NCBI RefSeq assembly: GCF_905171775.1
Contig: NC_053491.1
Coordinates: 332,919,952-332,983,951 of the forward strand
DNA length: 64,000 nt
Direction of reading: 5' to 3'
From: Rana temporaria
Lineage: Eukaryota; Chordata; Amphibia; Anura; Ranidae
Shown piece after piece: positions 1 to 10,297 of the stretch. The notes below the pieces were generated by a model. That model had not been told where the DNA came from and searched no databases. It worked only from the letters and a program-made list of their open reading frames with translations. Position 1 is the first letter of the stretch. Each line of letters starts with the position of its first letter. The translations under genes were made by a program, and so were the position numbers.

Positions 1-170
1 TTTAAAAAAGTACACAGTATTCAGAATCGCCGTTTTCGGCGATCTGAATACTTTGAAGTGCAAAGGAGGGCTCGGAGGTCTTTTAGAGTACCTGTCACCA
101 CCTATTGCTGTCACAAAGGATGTTTACATTCCTTGTGACAGCAATAAAAGTGATCAAAATGTAAAAAAAA
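1..170. repeat. Dispersed repeat with two hairpins
   Basis: Two short inverted repeats are visible. Positions 15-49 form a near-perfect palindrome around TCGCCGTTTTCGGCGA. Positions 103-150 pair ATTGCTGTCACAA with TTGTGACAGCAAT. The segment is A-rich at its end and codes for nothing credible; the small ORF over it is a by-product. It looks like the end of an old transposable element, but I cannot name the family. Confidence 0.45.
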
Positions 171-320
171 AAACACAATTTAATATTATAAAAAAAAAAA
201 TAAGAAAACAAAAAAAAAATGTTTTAAAGGGTGAACCTCCTTAATCGCGCGATTAATCGTGAGTTAACTATGACATTAATGCGATTAATCGCGATTAGAA
301 ATTTTAATCGCTTGACAGCA

Positions 321-322
<2 letters not shown>

Positions 323-384
<62 letters not shown>
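323..384. repeat. (TA)n microsatellite
   Basis: About 60 bases of uninterrupted alternating TA. Just upstream (241-315) lies an AT-rich stretch with repeated GCGATTAATCGCGATTA blocks. Positions 390-780 hold no gene or repeat I recognise. Confidence 0.95.
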
Positions 385-388
<4 letters not shown>

Positions 389-784
389 CAAACACACTCA
401 TGTGGGTTTGCGCTTTGGGGTGCACACCTTGATGCTAAAGTCTGCACATGCCAATGGTTGCCATCTTAATCTTTTGTCTACCAACATACATTTATAAACA
501 AATGTAATATAAGGGGTTGAAGCAAGCTCACGGATGCTACTGCAGCCATGACCTTGGTATTGATTTTAACAACCAGCGAAAGGCCTTCAGATAAAAGTGA
601 TCTGGGCAGCTCTAAGGCTCGCTGTAGGAACTCAGCAGCACTGAAATGCAAAAAATAAATAAAACAAAATGAATAAAAAGATGCACAAGGTGTCTAAAAT
701 CAGAATAGGAATGCTGTTGTTTGATACATAGTGCTTTAACGAAAAAATAAATAAAAATGTAGGGGTCAGTTTATTAATGTTTCC

Positions 785-890
785 ATTAACCACTTAAAGG
801 CCACCCACCGCATATATACTGCGGCAGGGCAGCTCTATTGCACAAAACAACGTACCTGTTTTGAGAACCAGCTCTCAATCTTTTGTTAGA
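785..890 (+). repeat. Truncated end of TTAA-flanked repeat family
   Basis: TTAACCACTTAAAGGCC at about 785 resembles the left end of the complete copy at 11600-12582 (TTAACCACTTAACCCC). Similarity fades within about 100 bases, so this is probably a broken terminal fragment of that piggyBac/Kolobok-like non-autonomous family. The assignment rests on the end motif only. Confidence 0.4.
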
Positions 891-1001
891 GGGAAATTTT
901 GACAGCAAAAGTTTGATGGAGCATACATATGGTCGGAATTTCCGTTCAAAAGCTCACATGGGACTTTTGCTGTCGGAATTTCCGATCGTGTGTACAGGGC
1001 A

Positions 1002-1282
1002 TTAGACCATGTTTGCTTGCATGGGGATGCACAGGTGTTCCATGCATCCCCATGCAAACGGTCTCTTTGTGTCAATAGAGAATGCATGGACACGGCCGCT
1101 GCTCTCAATTTGACATCCATACTGGTGCAGGTTCTCAAATGCAGACAGTGTGCGTTCAGGGACCTGCACCTGCATGAATGTCAAGTTTGGAGCAGTAGCT
1201 GTGTCCCTGCAGCTCCTGATTCCCAGTTGACATAAATGAGACTGCCTGCACATAATACCTGTGCATCCCTGTGTGGGCATCA
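1002..1282. repeat. Foldback (imperfect inverted repeat)
   Basis: The left half (CATGCATCCCCATGCAAAC, GAGAATGCATGGACAC) is answered by the right half (TGCACATAATACCTGTGCATCCC), giving an imperfect hairpin. It follows a stretch ending GATCGTGTGTACAGGGCATTA at about 984-1004, which resembles the element end at 56797-56812 (ATCGTGTGTACAGGGC). The overlapping ORFs on both strands arise because the two arms encode related peptides. Probably a MITE relic. Positions 1283-1436 hold nothing I recognise. Confidence 0.45.
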
Positions 1283-1439
1283 GGGATGTGCAGTCAGGGG
1301 AGGCAGGTGAGGCAGATCTTCATATGCCATGAACATAAAAAAACAAACAAAAAAACAATCGAGCTTCAAGGGTAACTCGGCGACCTGGGGTAACAGAGAC
1401 CCCAAATTTGGGGGGTAGGTAGCTAAAGTCATACTCTAA

Positions 1440-1480
1440 GGCCGAGTACTCACGACCAAACATGTTCGCTCGAAATGTCC
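1440..1480 (+). repeat. Left terminal inverted repeat of Harbinger 1
   Basis: It pairs with the reverse complement of about 9925-9964. The outer 26 bases match apart from a three-base block (GAG versus CCA at positions 5-7). Downstream sequence (1481-1560) is rich in CGGAC/CCGCGG-like motifs that recur near the right end, probably transposase or Myb-protein binding sites (inference). Confidence 0.85.
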
Positions 1481-1598
1481 GACGGGCTGTTTCCGGCGTA
1501 CAAGGCTGTTTTTTCATTTGGCCCGCTGGCTTGTACACACCAGCGGACGATATTTCCCTGCGGACCTGAACGCGTGCACGTAATCCACGTTTGACGTC

Positions 1599-1926
1599 AC
1601 TATAAAGGGAAAGGCCAAAGTCAATGGCGACGCCCTCTGTTCCGCTTTTGCTAGTTACGGCTTTGCTCGTGTTAGTGAAGGTTTGGTTAGAGCTGATTCG
1701 CGCTTCTCGGTCTCCAGGCTTTAGTAGGTAGTATTTTCTCGTTCAGTGCGTGTGCTTGTGGGTACGTAGTTGGCATTCGGGTACAGGCGTGCAGTTCGTT
1801 CTGCTTAGCAGATTCGTACTGTGCGTTCGTATCTGTGTGTCGTGCATTCTTTGCAGGTACCGCTGGATTTGATTGTGCTTTCTGTTGGAGTGTGTTCTTG
1901 ACTGACCAGCCGGCCGGTTTGAAGCC
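1599..1926 (+). promoter_or_regulatory. Putative promoter and leader of the Harbinger 1 transposase
   Basis: A TATA-like TATAAAG lies at 1601-1607, preceded by a CRE-like TGACGTCA (about 1592-1599). A 5' leader of roughly 300 bases runs to the ATG at 1927. Promoter function is inferred from position and motif only. The leader may itself contain an intron. Confidence 0.45.
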
Positions 1927-3636
1927 ATGATGGAGCAGCAGCGTCAATTTTCGCGAGTTGGTGCTGTTTATGGGATGGCTGCTGGATATGTTCATTATTC
2001 CAGTACTTTGGCCAGAAACAGGGGGCGGAGGCGTTTCTGGACCAAGAATTGGTTGCGCCAGCGTGACCAGTTCTCTCATATGCCTCTGCTTAGGGAACTC
2101 CAGGAGAATAATCCTAATGACTATAGGAATTTTCTCCGCATGACGGACCCCGTATTCAACAGTCTGCTGGAACTTCTGTCCCCCTATATCACGAGGCAGG
2201 ACACTGTGATGCGCCAAGCCATCACGGCCGAGCAGAGGCTTATTGCCACGTTGCGGTACCTGGCGACTGGGAGGAGCCTGCAGGACCTCAAGTTCTCGAC
2301 AGGCATCTCTCCGCAGGCGCTTGGGGTCATCATACCGGACACGTGTGCTGCCATCATTAAAGTTATGCACGAGGAGTATATGAAGGTAAGTTTCCTCATT
2401 TTAACCTCACAATGTGTCTTTAATAATGTGGCAAACTAACTTTTTATTTTATTTCCCAGATATGCTGTGTGTTTAACTAACGTTCCCTTTTCTCACTATG
2501 CATGTTGATATCAGCTTTTACATGTTCTTTTTATTTTGGCCTACCTGCATATTTTGATCTTACCCAATATTAACCTGTCCAGCATGCTATCTTCGGGCCA
2601 ACCCCCACCATGCCACTTTTTTTTTTTTTTTTTGTTTTCTAAAAACAGTTTAAACACCCCCCACCCCCCCTTCAAAGTGTTTTTGTCCCCATCAGAGGGC
2701 TGTGGAGTCTCTTATTAATTAAGTGGGCCTATCTATTTGTGCCCCGAAATTCTCCCTTCATAATTTGCAAATGCTATTTTAAAAATGTAAAGTTGCACAA
2801 GGATGCTTGTAGGATTATGTTTGCAATGTTTATGTGCCAAAGTACTAAATCTCTTTTTTTGTTTGTCCCCACAGCTACCCTCCACACCACAGGAATGGCA
2901 GTCTGTGGCTTCCCAATTTGCCGAGCGGTGGGATTTTCCTAACTGCGGTGGAGCAATAGATGGGAAACACGTCCGCATTGTGCCCCCACCCCACTCGGGG
3001 TCCTTCTATTATAACTACAAGGGTTATCATAGTATCGTGTTGATGGCGGTGGTGTCGGCACAGTATGAGTTTCTATATGTGGACGTGGGGAAGAACGGCC
3101 GGATGTCAGATGGGGGAGTGTTCGCACGGACTGATTTCTATGATCGTCTCCAAACTGGTGGTCTGGCATTGCCACCAGATGAAGATAATGTGGAAGGACT
3201 TCCGTTTGTGTTCCTAGCGGACGAGGCTTTCGGCCTTGGACCTCACCTAATGCGGCCTTTTCCCCAGAGGACCCGCACCTCAGAGAGGAGTGTGTTCAAT
3301 TTTCGGTTGTCCAGGGCTCGGAGGGTAGTCGAGAATGCCTTTGGGATCCTCAGCAACCGGTTCCGCCTGTTCCTGACATCGATACATTTGGCGGAATATA
3401 AATTGAACACCATTATATTTGCCTGCTGCATTTTGCACAATTTTCTACGCAGGCACTCCCAGACGTACCTAGCCTCCATGGGCTCTGAGGCAGGACTACC
3501 CTCAGAGAACATTCCTGGCCTGGACACTGGTCGCGCTGGCTTGGCCCCCCAATCTGCTCGTGAGGTACGCGACAAATATGTTGAGTACTTCATGGGTCGG
3601 GGGGCCATTGCTATGCCAGATCATATTTCTTTCTAA
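1927..3636 (+). CDS. Harbinger transposase (DDE_Tnp_4), two exons, apparently intact
   Basis: Predicted catalyst of cut-and-paste transposition in the nucleus. Exon 1 is 1927-2385 and ends at a GTAAGT donor. Exon 2 is 2875-3636, after a pyrimidine tract and CACAG. The junction is in phase 0 and gives about 406 residues, a usual length for the family. The N-terminal part is an HTH-like region (about residues 90-130, RQAITAEQRLIATLRYLATG, then the SLQDLKFSTGIS block). The DDE core is clear: D182 in GAIDGKHV, D232 in GRMSDGGVF, the ADEAFGLGPHLMRPF block, and E306 in RRVVENAFG, followed by ACCILHNFL. The start was chosen because ATGATGG follows GAAGCC and precedes the conserved N-terminus. AATAAA at 3671 is a plausible polyadenylation signal. 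I see no internal stop or frameshift, so the product may be functional. It is convergent with the Myb-like gene downstream. Confidence 0.9.
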
Positions 3637-3670
3637 TTCGGCCCCCAAAGAAAGGAATATTCTCACAACT

Positions 3671-3676
3671 AATAAA
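3671..3676 (+). terminator. Polyadenylation signal of the Harbinger 1 transposase
   Basis: AATAAA lies 35 bases after the transposase stop codon. Inferred from position. Confidence 0.55.
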
Positions 3677-4108
3677 TAATTAGACCATTGGACTTTATAC
3701 AGTTGTTTGTCATTACTGCTTTTTCTATATTTTTCTGTCTTCCAGGTTATCTCCAAAAATAGTGCACTTCTAGTGCCAGATTTACTTACTCAGATGTATT
3801 AACTAACCACATTTGCACATTATTCACTCATCTACAAACTGGGTATTCAGTCTAGAAATAAGAAGCCACTCATTTTTCTGCTTTTGATGTCACATTTTTT
3901 TTTTTTTATTTTAGTCATTTTTTAACAAGAAATGTGTATTTTTAGGCAGAAAACATTTCCTGCAAATTTTTGCAACAAAATATTGGCTTTTAATTATTTA
4001 TTTTTTTGTCTTTATTGACAGTGATTAGCAATAATAATGATCGAAACACAATGTAAGAATAATTTCACTGAAACTATACGCAAGAATTTTTGGGCTTGTC
4101 TCCTATAT

Positions 4109-4130
4109 ATCTATCTCTAGAGATATATAT

Positions 4131-4200
<70 letters not shown>
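4109..4200. repeat. (AT)n microsatellite inside Harbinger 1
   Basis: Nearly pure AT dinucleotides from about 4124 to 4198, with ATATCTAT variants at the left edge. It lies between the convergent transposase and Myb-like genes. The surrounding 3700-4600 is T-rich and non-coding. Confidence 0.9.
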
Positions 4201-4204
<4 letters not shown>

Positions 4205-4629
4205 TTCTAAACAGAATTTTTTTAGACTTTGGTTAAAAATTTAAGTTCTTATTTAGTTTGGTTTCCAATAACCCAGACTAATTTATGTAGAAATTTTTTG
4301 GGTTATTTTTTATTTTCTAATTTTTTTTTGGGTATTTGTTTCGAAGACATTTATTTACATTTAGAAATTTTTGTGTATTGTTTTTATACAAAACATTTTT
4401 TGGCTTTGTATTTGTTTGTGTCTAATTTTTTCAACAAGATTTTAACACAACACAAATTTTTTTTTTTTTTTTACAAAAATTAGTTAACTTCTTTCTTTAG
4501 GTGAGATTTCTTGTTCGTTTTGTGATCTGAAACTGGAAACATTTACAAACCAAAAAAGATCAACACCAAACAAAAATTTAAAAAAAGAACAGCAGTCAGT
4601 CATATGGATGGTGTGCTTTCACACTGGAA

Positions 4630-4886
4630 CACGCCAAAATTTCTAAATGCACACATTCAGTGAAAACTCGCCAAATGTCATTGGTTAAACAGACAAATGG
4701 CCACATGTGCTATCTGACATCATGGGTGATCAATGTCTGTGTTTTGTGGGAGCAAACCCTTCCTCTCAACTACTTGAGGATCGAGGAGGGGTTTGTACCC
4801 ACAAAGCACAGACAATAGATAGTCTGTGATGGCAGATAGCACATATTGGCACACTGTGTGTGCATTTAGAAATTTTGGCGTATTAT
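4630..4886. repeat. Foldback between convergent genes of Harbinger 1
   Basis: CGCCAAAATTTCTAAATGCA at about 4632 is answered by the inverted TGCATTTAGAAATTTTGGCG ending near 4881. Further pairing continues inward (AGCAAACCCTTCCTC against GAGGAGGGGTTTGTACC). The arms are about 110-120 bases with a short loop. It could be a MITE inserted in the element, or a structured 3' region for the minus-strand gene. No clear target duplication is visible. Confidence 0.7.
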
Positions 4887-4949
4887 AAAGTACAAAAATT
4901 AAAAAGGGTTTTGTGGGCGGGGGATGGGCGGGGGATGGGCTTCTGTGGT

Positions 4950-6699
4950 TCAGTCTTTGACACGGCCCATCATGTCAATGATATTTTTGTAATTTTGTTC
5001 GATGACTAGCATCCTTTGTCGCATGTTCTCCATTTCCGTGCTACACTCTGAAATGACATTTCGCACATTCTGCTCCATGACTAGCATCCTTTCCCGCATA
5101 ATGTCCATTTCCGTGCTGCACTCCATTAGTTGCTGTACAATTATAGAAGCACTTGCACGTGAAAAATGTGCTACACCATCTTCATCCCCTAAAAAGAAAC
5201 AAATTGGCATTCAAAATATGTAAATAATTTCCAGCCTATCTGCATATGTTTGGCCCTATTAATATAGGGGTGACACTGACCTGATGGCCTGATAATTTCC
5301 ACATCCCCAATTTCTTCATCTTCTATCACTCCTCCTTCTTCCACCACCTCCCCATCATCTTCTATCACTCCTCCTTCTTCCACCACCTCCCCATCATCTT
5401 CGACTCCTCCTTCATCCATCAATCCACCTTCTTGCAATTCGCCAAATTGTTCTTCCGCCACTTGCCCTTCATCTGCTATAAATTCTAAGTCCAAAATAAC
5501 TTCTTCCTCCTCTCTTCCTTCCTCCTTTCTTCCTTCCTCTTCTCCTTCCACATCCTCTTCTCCTTCCACATCCTCTTCTCCTTCCACATCCTCTTCTCCT
5601 TCCACATCCTCCTCTCTTCCTTCCCCAGCCTCCTCCTGCTCAACATGTGGAGGTGTTTGATTTTGCGGGTGTCTGGCCCTCTCTGCCTCCTCCAATTGCT
5701 GGCGTCTTCTTTCCCCTATAAGAAATAATAAAAAACAAAAGGGATACTCATCAGCACACAGATATTGGATATCATAAATCGCACACATTGCATAGACGAT
5801 ACATTTATGATGATTTTTGGTTGTTTATTCTTTCAGCAATCCTCCATTTTTGGCGTAGTTCTAGGCCAAGCTCTGATCCTGCCCCTTTTTTGCAAAGAAG
5901 TGACACACATGGATGTCCCCCCAAAACATTAATTCTCGTCGACCCTCCAAATAAATATACTTTGATTTTTGAGACACAGGTGCTTTGCATTTCAAGATGT
6001 TAAAACATCATCTTTATTTGCATTTTGGAGAATGAATCTTGTTTGCCTGTCACATTCACTCAATTTAATTTCTGTGATTTTGCTATTCAACAATGTTGGA
6101 AAACCAAGTTTGGGGCCAGTCAGCCATGTCCAGGTGTGTTGTTCCTGGAGTAACGTCACATTTTTGCAAAACAATGTCATATTACGCGTGTTTACTATTT
6201 CACAAAATTTGGTAAGGGTTGTTATTTGACATAAACACAATACAGTATCTACACGTGTTCAAAAGTACAAGCAGGCCAAGGAGGCAGATGTGAAAAAATA
6301 CATGTCAACACATTATTGCAGACATTTCCCCCCCCCCTTAAATAATATGGACTTACTTTTACGCAGAATTTTGAGGATCTTCTTCATGTGATGTGGCTCC
6401 CTCAATTTTAAATCGGACCAACGCTTCCGTAGTTGCTCCTTTGACCTGGTGACACCAAACATTCTACTCATTCTCCTTGCCACCTTGTCCATTATGTGTG
6501 ACTTTCTACGGTTCGGTGTTTTGTAGGGCCCACATTCACCATCATAATCCTTCCTCCTCATGATGTAAACCAACTCCACCATTTCTTCGAACGCCATATT
6601 AGTGGCTTTATATCTTTTAGGCCTGGATCGGGACGGTCCTGCCTCTGTCCCTTCACTTGCGCCATGAGAGCTCCGTGCCCGCTCGTGTGACATCGCCAT
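4950..6699 (-). CDS. Myb/SANT-like DNA-binding protein with acidic and coiled-coil regions, three exons
   Basis: Probable accessory protein of the Harbinger element. In this superfamily a Myb-like partner assists nuclear import and TIR binding. Exon 1 is 6699-6357 (ending before GTAAGT), exon 2 is 5715-5281 (donor GTCAGT) and exon 3 is 5188-4950. All junctions keep frame. Exon 1 has a basic Ser/Arg-rich leader, then a trihelix/Myb-like domain (about residues 34-110: MAFEEMVELVYIMRRKDYDG ... HIMDKVARRMSRMFGV ... EQLRKRWSDLK). Exon 2 encodes a very acidic low-complexity region with EEDVEGEEDVEGEE repeats and duplicated EVVEEGGVIEDD units. Exon 3 encodes a coiled coil made of two near-identical copies (ECSTEMDIMRERMLVMEQN and ECSTEMENMRQRMLVIEQN), probably for oligomerisation. 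Total is about 338 residues with no disrupting stop. Exon calls come from splice motifs and frame only. Confidence 0.78.
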
Positions 6700-7021
6700 C
6701 TTTCCTTCCCACAGAGATTAGGGGCGTGGAAACGAGGAAATGTCCCGTCAGGGGCGGAGATGAGGGCGGGGATTCTTGCATATGCGGAGTGTCGCGAATG
6801 CCAACAACGTATTGACGTAGGTTACGCGGAGAATATTCGCGCGATTCCAGAACCTACACAGTTAACGCCATATTTACTTTTTCAATTGATTAGGGGCATG
6901 GCAAAGGTGACGAGGGCGGCGTTTCATACATACGCGGAGTGGATAAAAGGCGCTTGACGTGATTACGTAGGTTACGTGTTAATTCAGCGAGCGTAAGAAA
7001 CGAGGATTTTGAGAGAGGCAG
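6700..7021. promoter_or_regulatory. Putative bidirectional promoter between the Myb-like and MADF genes
   Basis: The two divergent genes are separated by GC-rich sequence containing a degenerate direct duplication. Block one is about 6717-6803 (ATTAGGGGCGTGG ... GGGCGG ... ATATGCGGAGTG). Block two is about 6889-6942 (ATTAGGGGCATGG ... GGGCGG ... ATACGCGGAGTG). GTAGGTTACGYG also occurs twice (6818, 6967). A TATA-like ATAAAAG at 6943 precedes a predicted non-coding exon ending at 7021 before GTAAGA, serving the plus-strand MADF gene. Function is inferred. Confidence 0.5.
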
Positions 7022-7630
7022 GTAAGAAATTTAAACATGGGATCAGCAGCGGGCTCTAAAATGTAGAGCAATGGGATGGGGGTTTGGTCTGTTGGTTGCA
7101 CAGTTTTATTAAGCTATTATGTCTCTTGGATACCAGAATGTGATTTTCGTACCCAAATGCTTTTGTAGACATCACAAAATAGAGAGGTCAAAAATGCTGT
7201 GACTCATTATCAATTATGTAGGGTGTATTCAGATCAGGCCAAGTATTGTTCTGTGTTGGTTGGACAGAGGTCATTAGGAAGTTTCTTTCATGTAATCAAT
7301 GCTGAGGGGCAGGATATCTACACATGCAATAGTGCCTTGATGAATGCTGTCATTTGTAATAATTGTGTATGGTTGTACATTTCTATTATTTCCTGCAATG
7401 TAACCAAAGGGGCGGCATGTATAAAAAAAATGTTAGCTAAAACCAACCAATGGGGCAGAGCTGGCCAGCATTTTCTAAACAAGAGACACTGTGTTTGTAT
7501 TTCTATATAGGTACTACTTTTTAAACAACATATTCTATCAATGTAAATGCTGAGGCTTTTTTTAATTGTGTTTTTGGTTTATTTTTATTTTTTCAATCTA
7601 GAATAAAAAACAGTAAATCATAATTTCACA

Positions 7631-8880
7631 ATGGATCTCCTGCAGACCCAAGAGATTATCCAGCATTTGCTGGATAAATTTAGGGAAATGCCCATCCTGT
7701 GGGATTCAAAGCAGCCCACCTACCACAATAAGGACGTACGAGCGGCAGCACTTGAACAGCTAGCAGCATACATGAGGACATGGGTGCCAGAATGCAGTGC
7801 CAACATGGTGAAGGATAAACTTGCCAACCTCAGGGGCACATATAGGAGAGCGTACAAAGCTCACCAAAAGCAGCTAAGATCTGGAGCAGCAGCAAGACCA
7901 CCAAAGGAACCCAAGCTGTGGTATTACAGCCAGATGTCATTTTTGCGGGATCAACTGGAAGGCAGGCCATCAATGTCAAGTCTGAATCCCAACCTTTCCT
8001 CCACGCTACCTCCCAGCGGGACTTCCCCAGATCACCACAGCCCTGCAGAGTCAGATGAAGAGGGCCTGGCTGACAGAGAGGCAGATCTGCGCCTCTACGA
8101 TGATGAGGTATAGTAGTTTCATAACTAGTTATGTAATAATATTAATTATTGTTTGATTCTTGACTTGATATTGGTTAATAAAATACAAGCTGGGAAGTAA
8201 AAATCTAAAATCGTGGGCAAACAAATAGGTGTCAGGGATGACAACTGCAGGGGTCAGAGGGTGAGTCTGTTTTCAAGTTTAAATTCAAGGCAAAAAATAA
8301 GATTCAAGCATGAAAATGTGAGTGAGTATATTCCTAAATATATTACAACATGTCCCTTTTTTTTACACAGGAAGAAGAGACCAGCCAGGAGGTGGCAGAT
8401 CCTCTCCTCACTGTCAGCCAGGACGAAGGGGTCAGTGGCAGCCAGGAGGAGGCCGGGCCCAGTGGCGTTCAGCAGCTCCCCAGGACAAGCACCACCAGCC
8501 AGGCTCCTCCCCTTTATATTAGGCCACCAGGCCGTAAGAAGAAATTGGGGGCAGTGGAGGAAGCCAGCCTCAAAATGATTAAGGAGGCAAGTGCCATCAT
8601 GAGGGCCCCCCTCAACCCCACTGAGGCCTACAGTGCCTCCGTGGCACATGATCTGAATAAAGGCACGGAGGAGCAGAGGCAATTGGCCAAGGGCATCATC
8701 AACCAGGCCCTTTGGTGGATGCAGAGGGAGATGCTGACCCCAGACACTGGGCTATGTGACCCGGCCCGGCTTGCTGAACATCATACTCCTGCTGCCACAT
8801 CATCCCCACCTGCAAGGGCCCAGGGAAGACCCGCTGGAAGGCTGCCTGGAAGGAAGGTTGCAAGGAAGAGGAGACGTTGA
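7631..8880 (+). CDS. MADF-domain protein, two coding exons, carried by Harbinger 1
   Basis: Exon 1 is 7631-8107 (ends at GTATAG) and exon 2 is 8371-8880 (after TTTTTTTTACACAG). The junction is phase 0 and gives about 328 residues. Residues about 8-100 match a MADF (Myb/SANT-like DNA-binding) domain: IIQHLLDKFREMPILWDSKQ, an RAAALEQLAAYM helix, VKDKLANLRGTYRRAYK, and a closing PKLWYYSQMSFLRD. The middle is Ser/Pro/Glu-rich. The C-terminal part (LGAVEEASLKMIKEASAIM ... QALWWMQREM) is helical and may dimerise in BESS fashion, followed by a basic tail (KVARKRRR), a likely nuclear signal. A non-coding first exon (to 7021) and an acceptor at 7601 would give a spliced leader. AATAAA at 9100 follows. 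The role is inferred to be DNA binding with the transposase. A second DNA-binding partner is unusual for a Harbinger. Confidence 0.75.
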
Positions 8881-9099
8881 TGCCCTGCCTTCCATTTGAT
8901 CCCCCACAAATGGCATCTTGTTTGGACTACCACAGCTTGGGTTCCTTTGGTTATGTGCTGCTGCTTCAGATTTTATTTTGTGTGCTTCCTGAGGTTGGCT
9001 AGTTTATCCTTCACCATGTTTCAAATGCAAGTTTGCATGTATTTTGCTAGCTGTTCAAGTGCTGCCATTCTGTTTTTGATCCTTTTTATAATTTGCTCA

Positions 9100-9105
9100 A
9101 ATAAA
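9100..9105 (+). terminator. Polyadenylation signal of the MADF gene
   Basis: AATAAA 219 bases after the MADF stop codon, within a T-rich 3' region. A G14 homopolymer follows at about 9221-9235. Inferred from position. Confidence 0.5.
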
Positions 9106-9749
9106 AGCCTTTTTGTTGATTTGAAAAACGTGCCTATTGTTTGTAATACTGTGGGTATTATTTTAGGCATCAAACATTACAAACAAATAAAATGTTTAAT
9201 CTAAAATATTCACTAACTCATGGGGGGGGGGGGGGGCATTTGGTGTGCCAACATGGTAGACAATTTAAACAACCTTCAAAATAATCCAGTTAAATATACA
9301 AACAAAAGCAAAATCCAAACTATTTCCTATTAAAATATTCTAAATGGTGACATAACTATAAACACCTAAAGAAAGTGGGAAAGATAACCATTAAACATTA
9401 AAAACAAAAAAATTGAAATGTGGAGGACCACTAAAAATATGATACGTCGGGCCAATAAAAGTTTGCAAAAATCTTACTACATCACAGCTAACAAATGTCA
9501 CTTTTCAGTATGGAACAACTCAGTTGAAATAACATGAGCTAAATAACTGATTAGTTATAGCAAGAGAAGAATGAATAAAACGACGGCATCAAGCGTTGTT
9601 TATTGTGTGGTTTGCTTCAGTGTTCTATTGCTAGAATTAATCTTTCTATTGACGAATGTGCCATATCCCAAACAAACGTGAGTTTTACCTGAACGAGCGC
9701 TCCCGTGGCCTCATTTAGTCTGAGCATGCGCGGGGTTTTTGTACGTTGG

Positions 9750-9964
9750 TTTTGTGTACTCACCACCAAACATGTCCGTTCGGACAGGATTTGAGCGGAC
9801 GGTTTTAAAACAAGTTTGGAAATAAATGTCTGCTGAAAAACGGCCCGGCGGGCAAATGTACGGTGAAATTCTGTACGCTCGTAACTACACACGACCAAAC
9901 ATGTCTGCTGAAACTGGTCCGCGGGCCAGTTTCAGCAAACATGTTTGGTCGTGAGTATGGGGCC
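9750..9964 (-). repeat. Right terminal inverted repeat and subterminal repeats of Harbinger 1
   Basis: The terminal repeat occupies about 9925-9964. Two further TIR-like copies of the ACTCACGACCAAACATGT type occur at about 9757 (ACTCACCACCAAACATGT) and 9889 (ACACACGACCAAACATGT). The 9889 copy and the terminal copy face each other and form a hairpin around TCCGCGGG. Repeated subterminal motifs are typical binding platforms for Harbinger Myb-like and transposase proteins (family knowledge). Confidence 0.75.
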
Positions 9965-10297
9965 TAACACTGGTCATTGGCGCTTCTACAACCTATGCTT
10001 CTTGCACAGCCTGTCAGAAGATACATACAGAGCGGCCAGTTTAAATACAAGCTGGCACACTCTGTTTGCAGCAGACTGAGAGGATGAGCTCACAGTGCCT
10101 CTCCTCACTTCTTGTCAGAGGCACTGAGCTCAATGGACAGCTTGGATTCTTGGACCAATGGTAAAGTACCATTGACCCAGGCTGTCCAATAAAAATGCAC
10201 AGCACACCTCTTACTGCAGTGTCATAGAAGGGGGAATGTGTCTAAAAAAAAATGCTCCCTTCCAGCCCAGCACTCTCAACTAGGTCATGCTGTTTGA

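Larger units (their letters stand above)
1437..9967 (+). mobile_element. Harbinger-type DNA transposon with three genes
   Basis: The element proper runs 1440-9964 (8,525 bp) and is flanked by TAA at 1437-1439 and 9965-9967, the 3-bp TWA duplication typical of PIF/Harbinger. The left end begins GGCCGAGTACTCACGACC. The right end, read in reverse, begins GGCCCCATACTCACGACC, and the match continues through AAACATGT. Additional TIR-like copies sit inside the right end (about 9757 and 9890), giving subterminal repeats and a terminal hairpin. Inside are a spliced DDE transposase (+), a spliced Myb/SANT-like protein (-) and a spliced MADF protein (+), all with open frames. No second TIR pair is visible inside, so I read it as one element, though an old nested insertion is not excluded. 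Canonical Harbingers carry two genes. Non-genic parts hold AT repeats and foldbacks. Confidence 0.85.

Noticed and set aside
231..497. 88-codon ORF with (YI)n
   Set aside because: Translation of the TA microsatellite.
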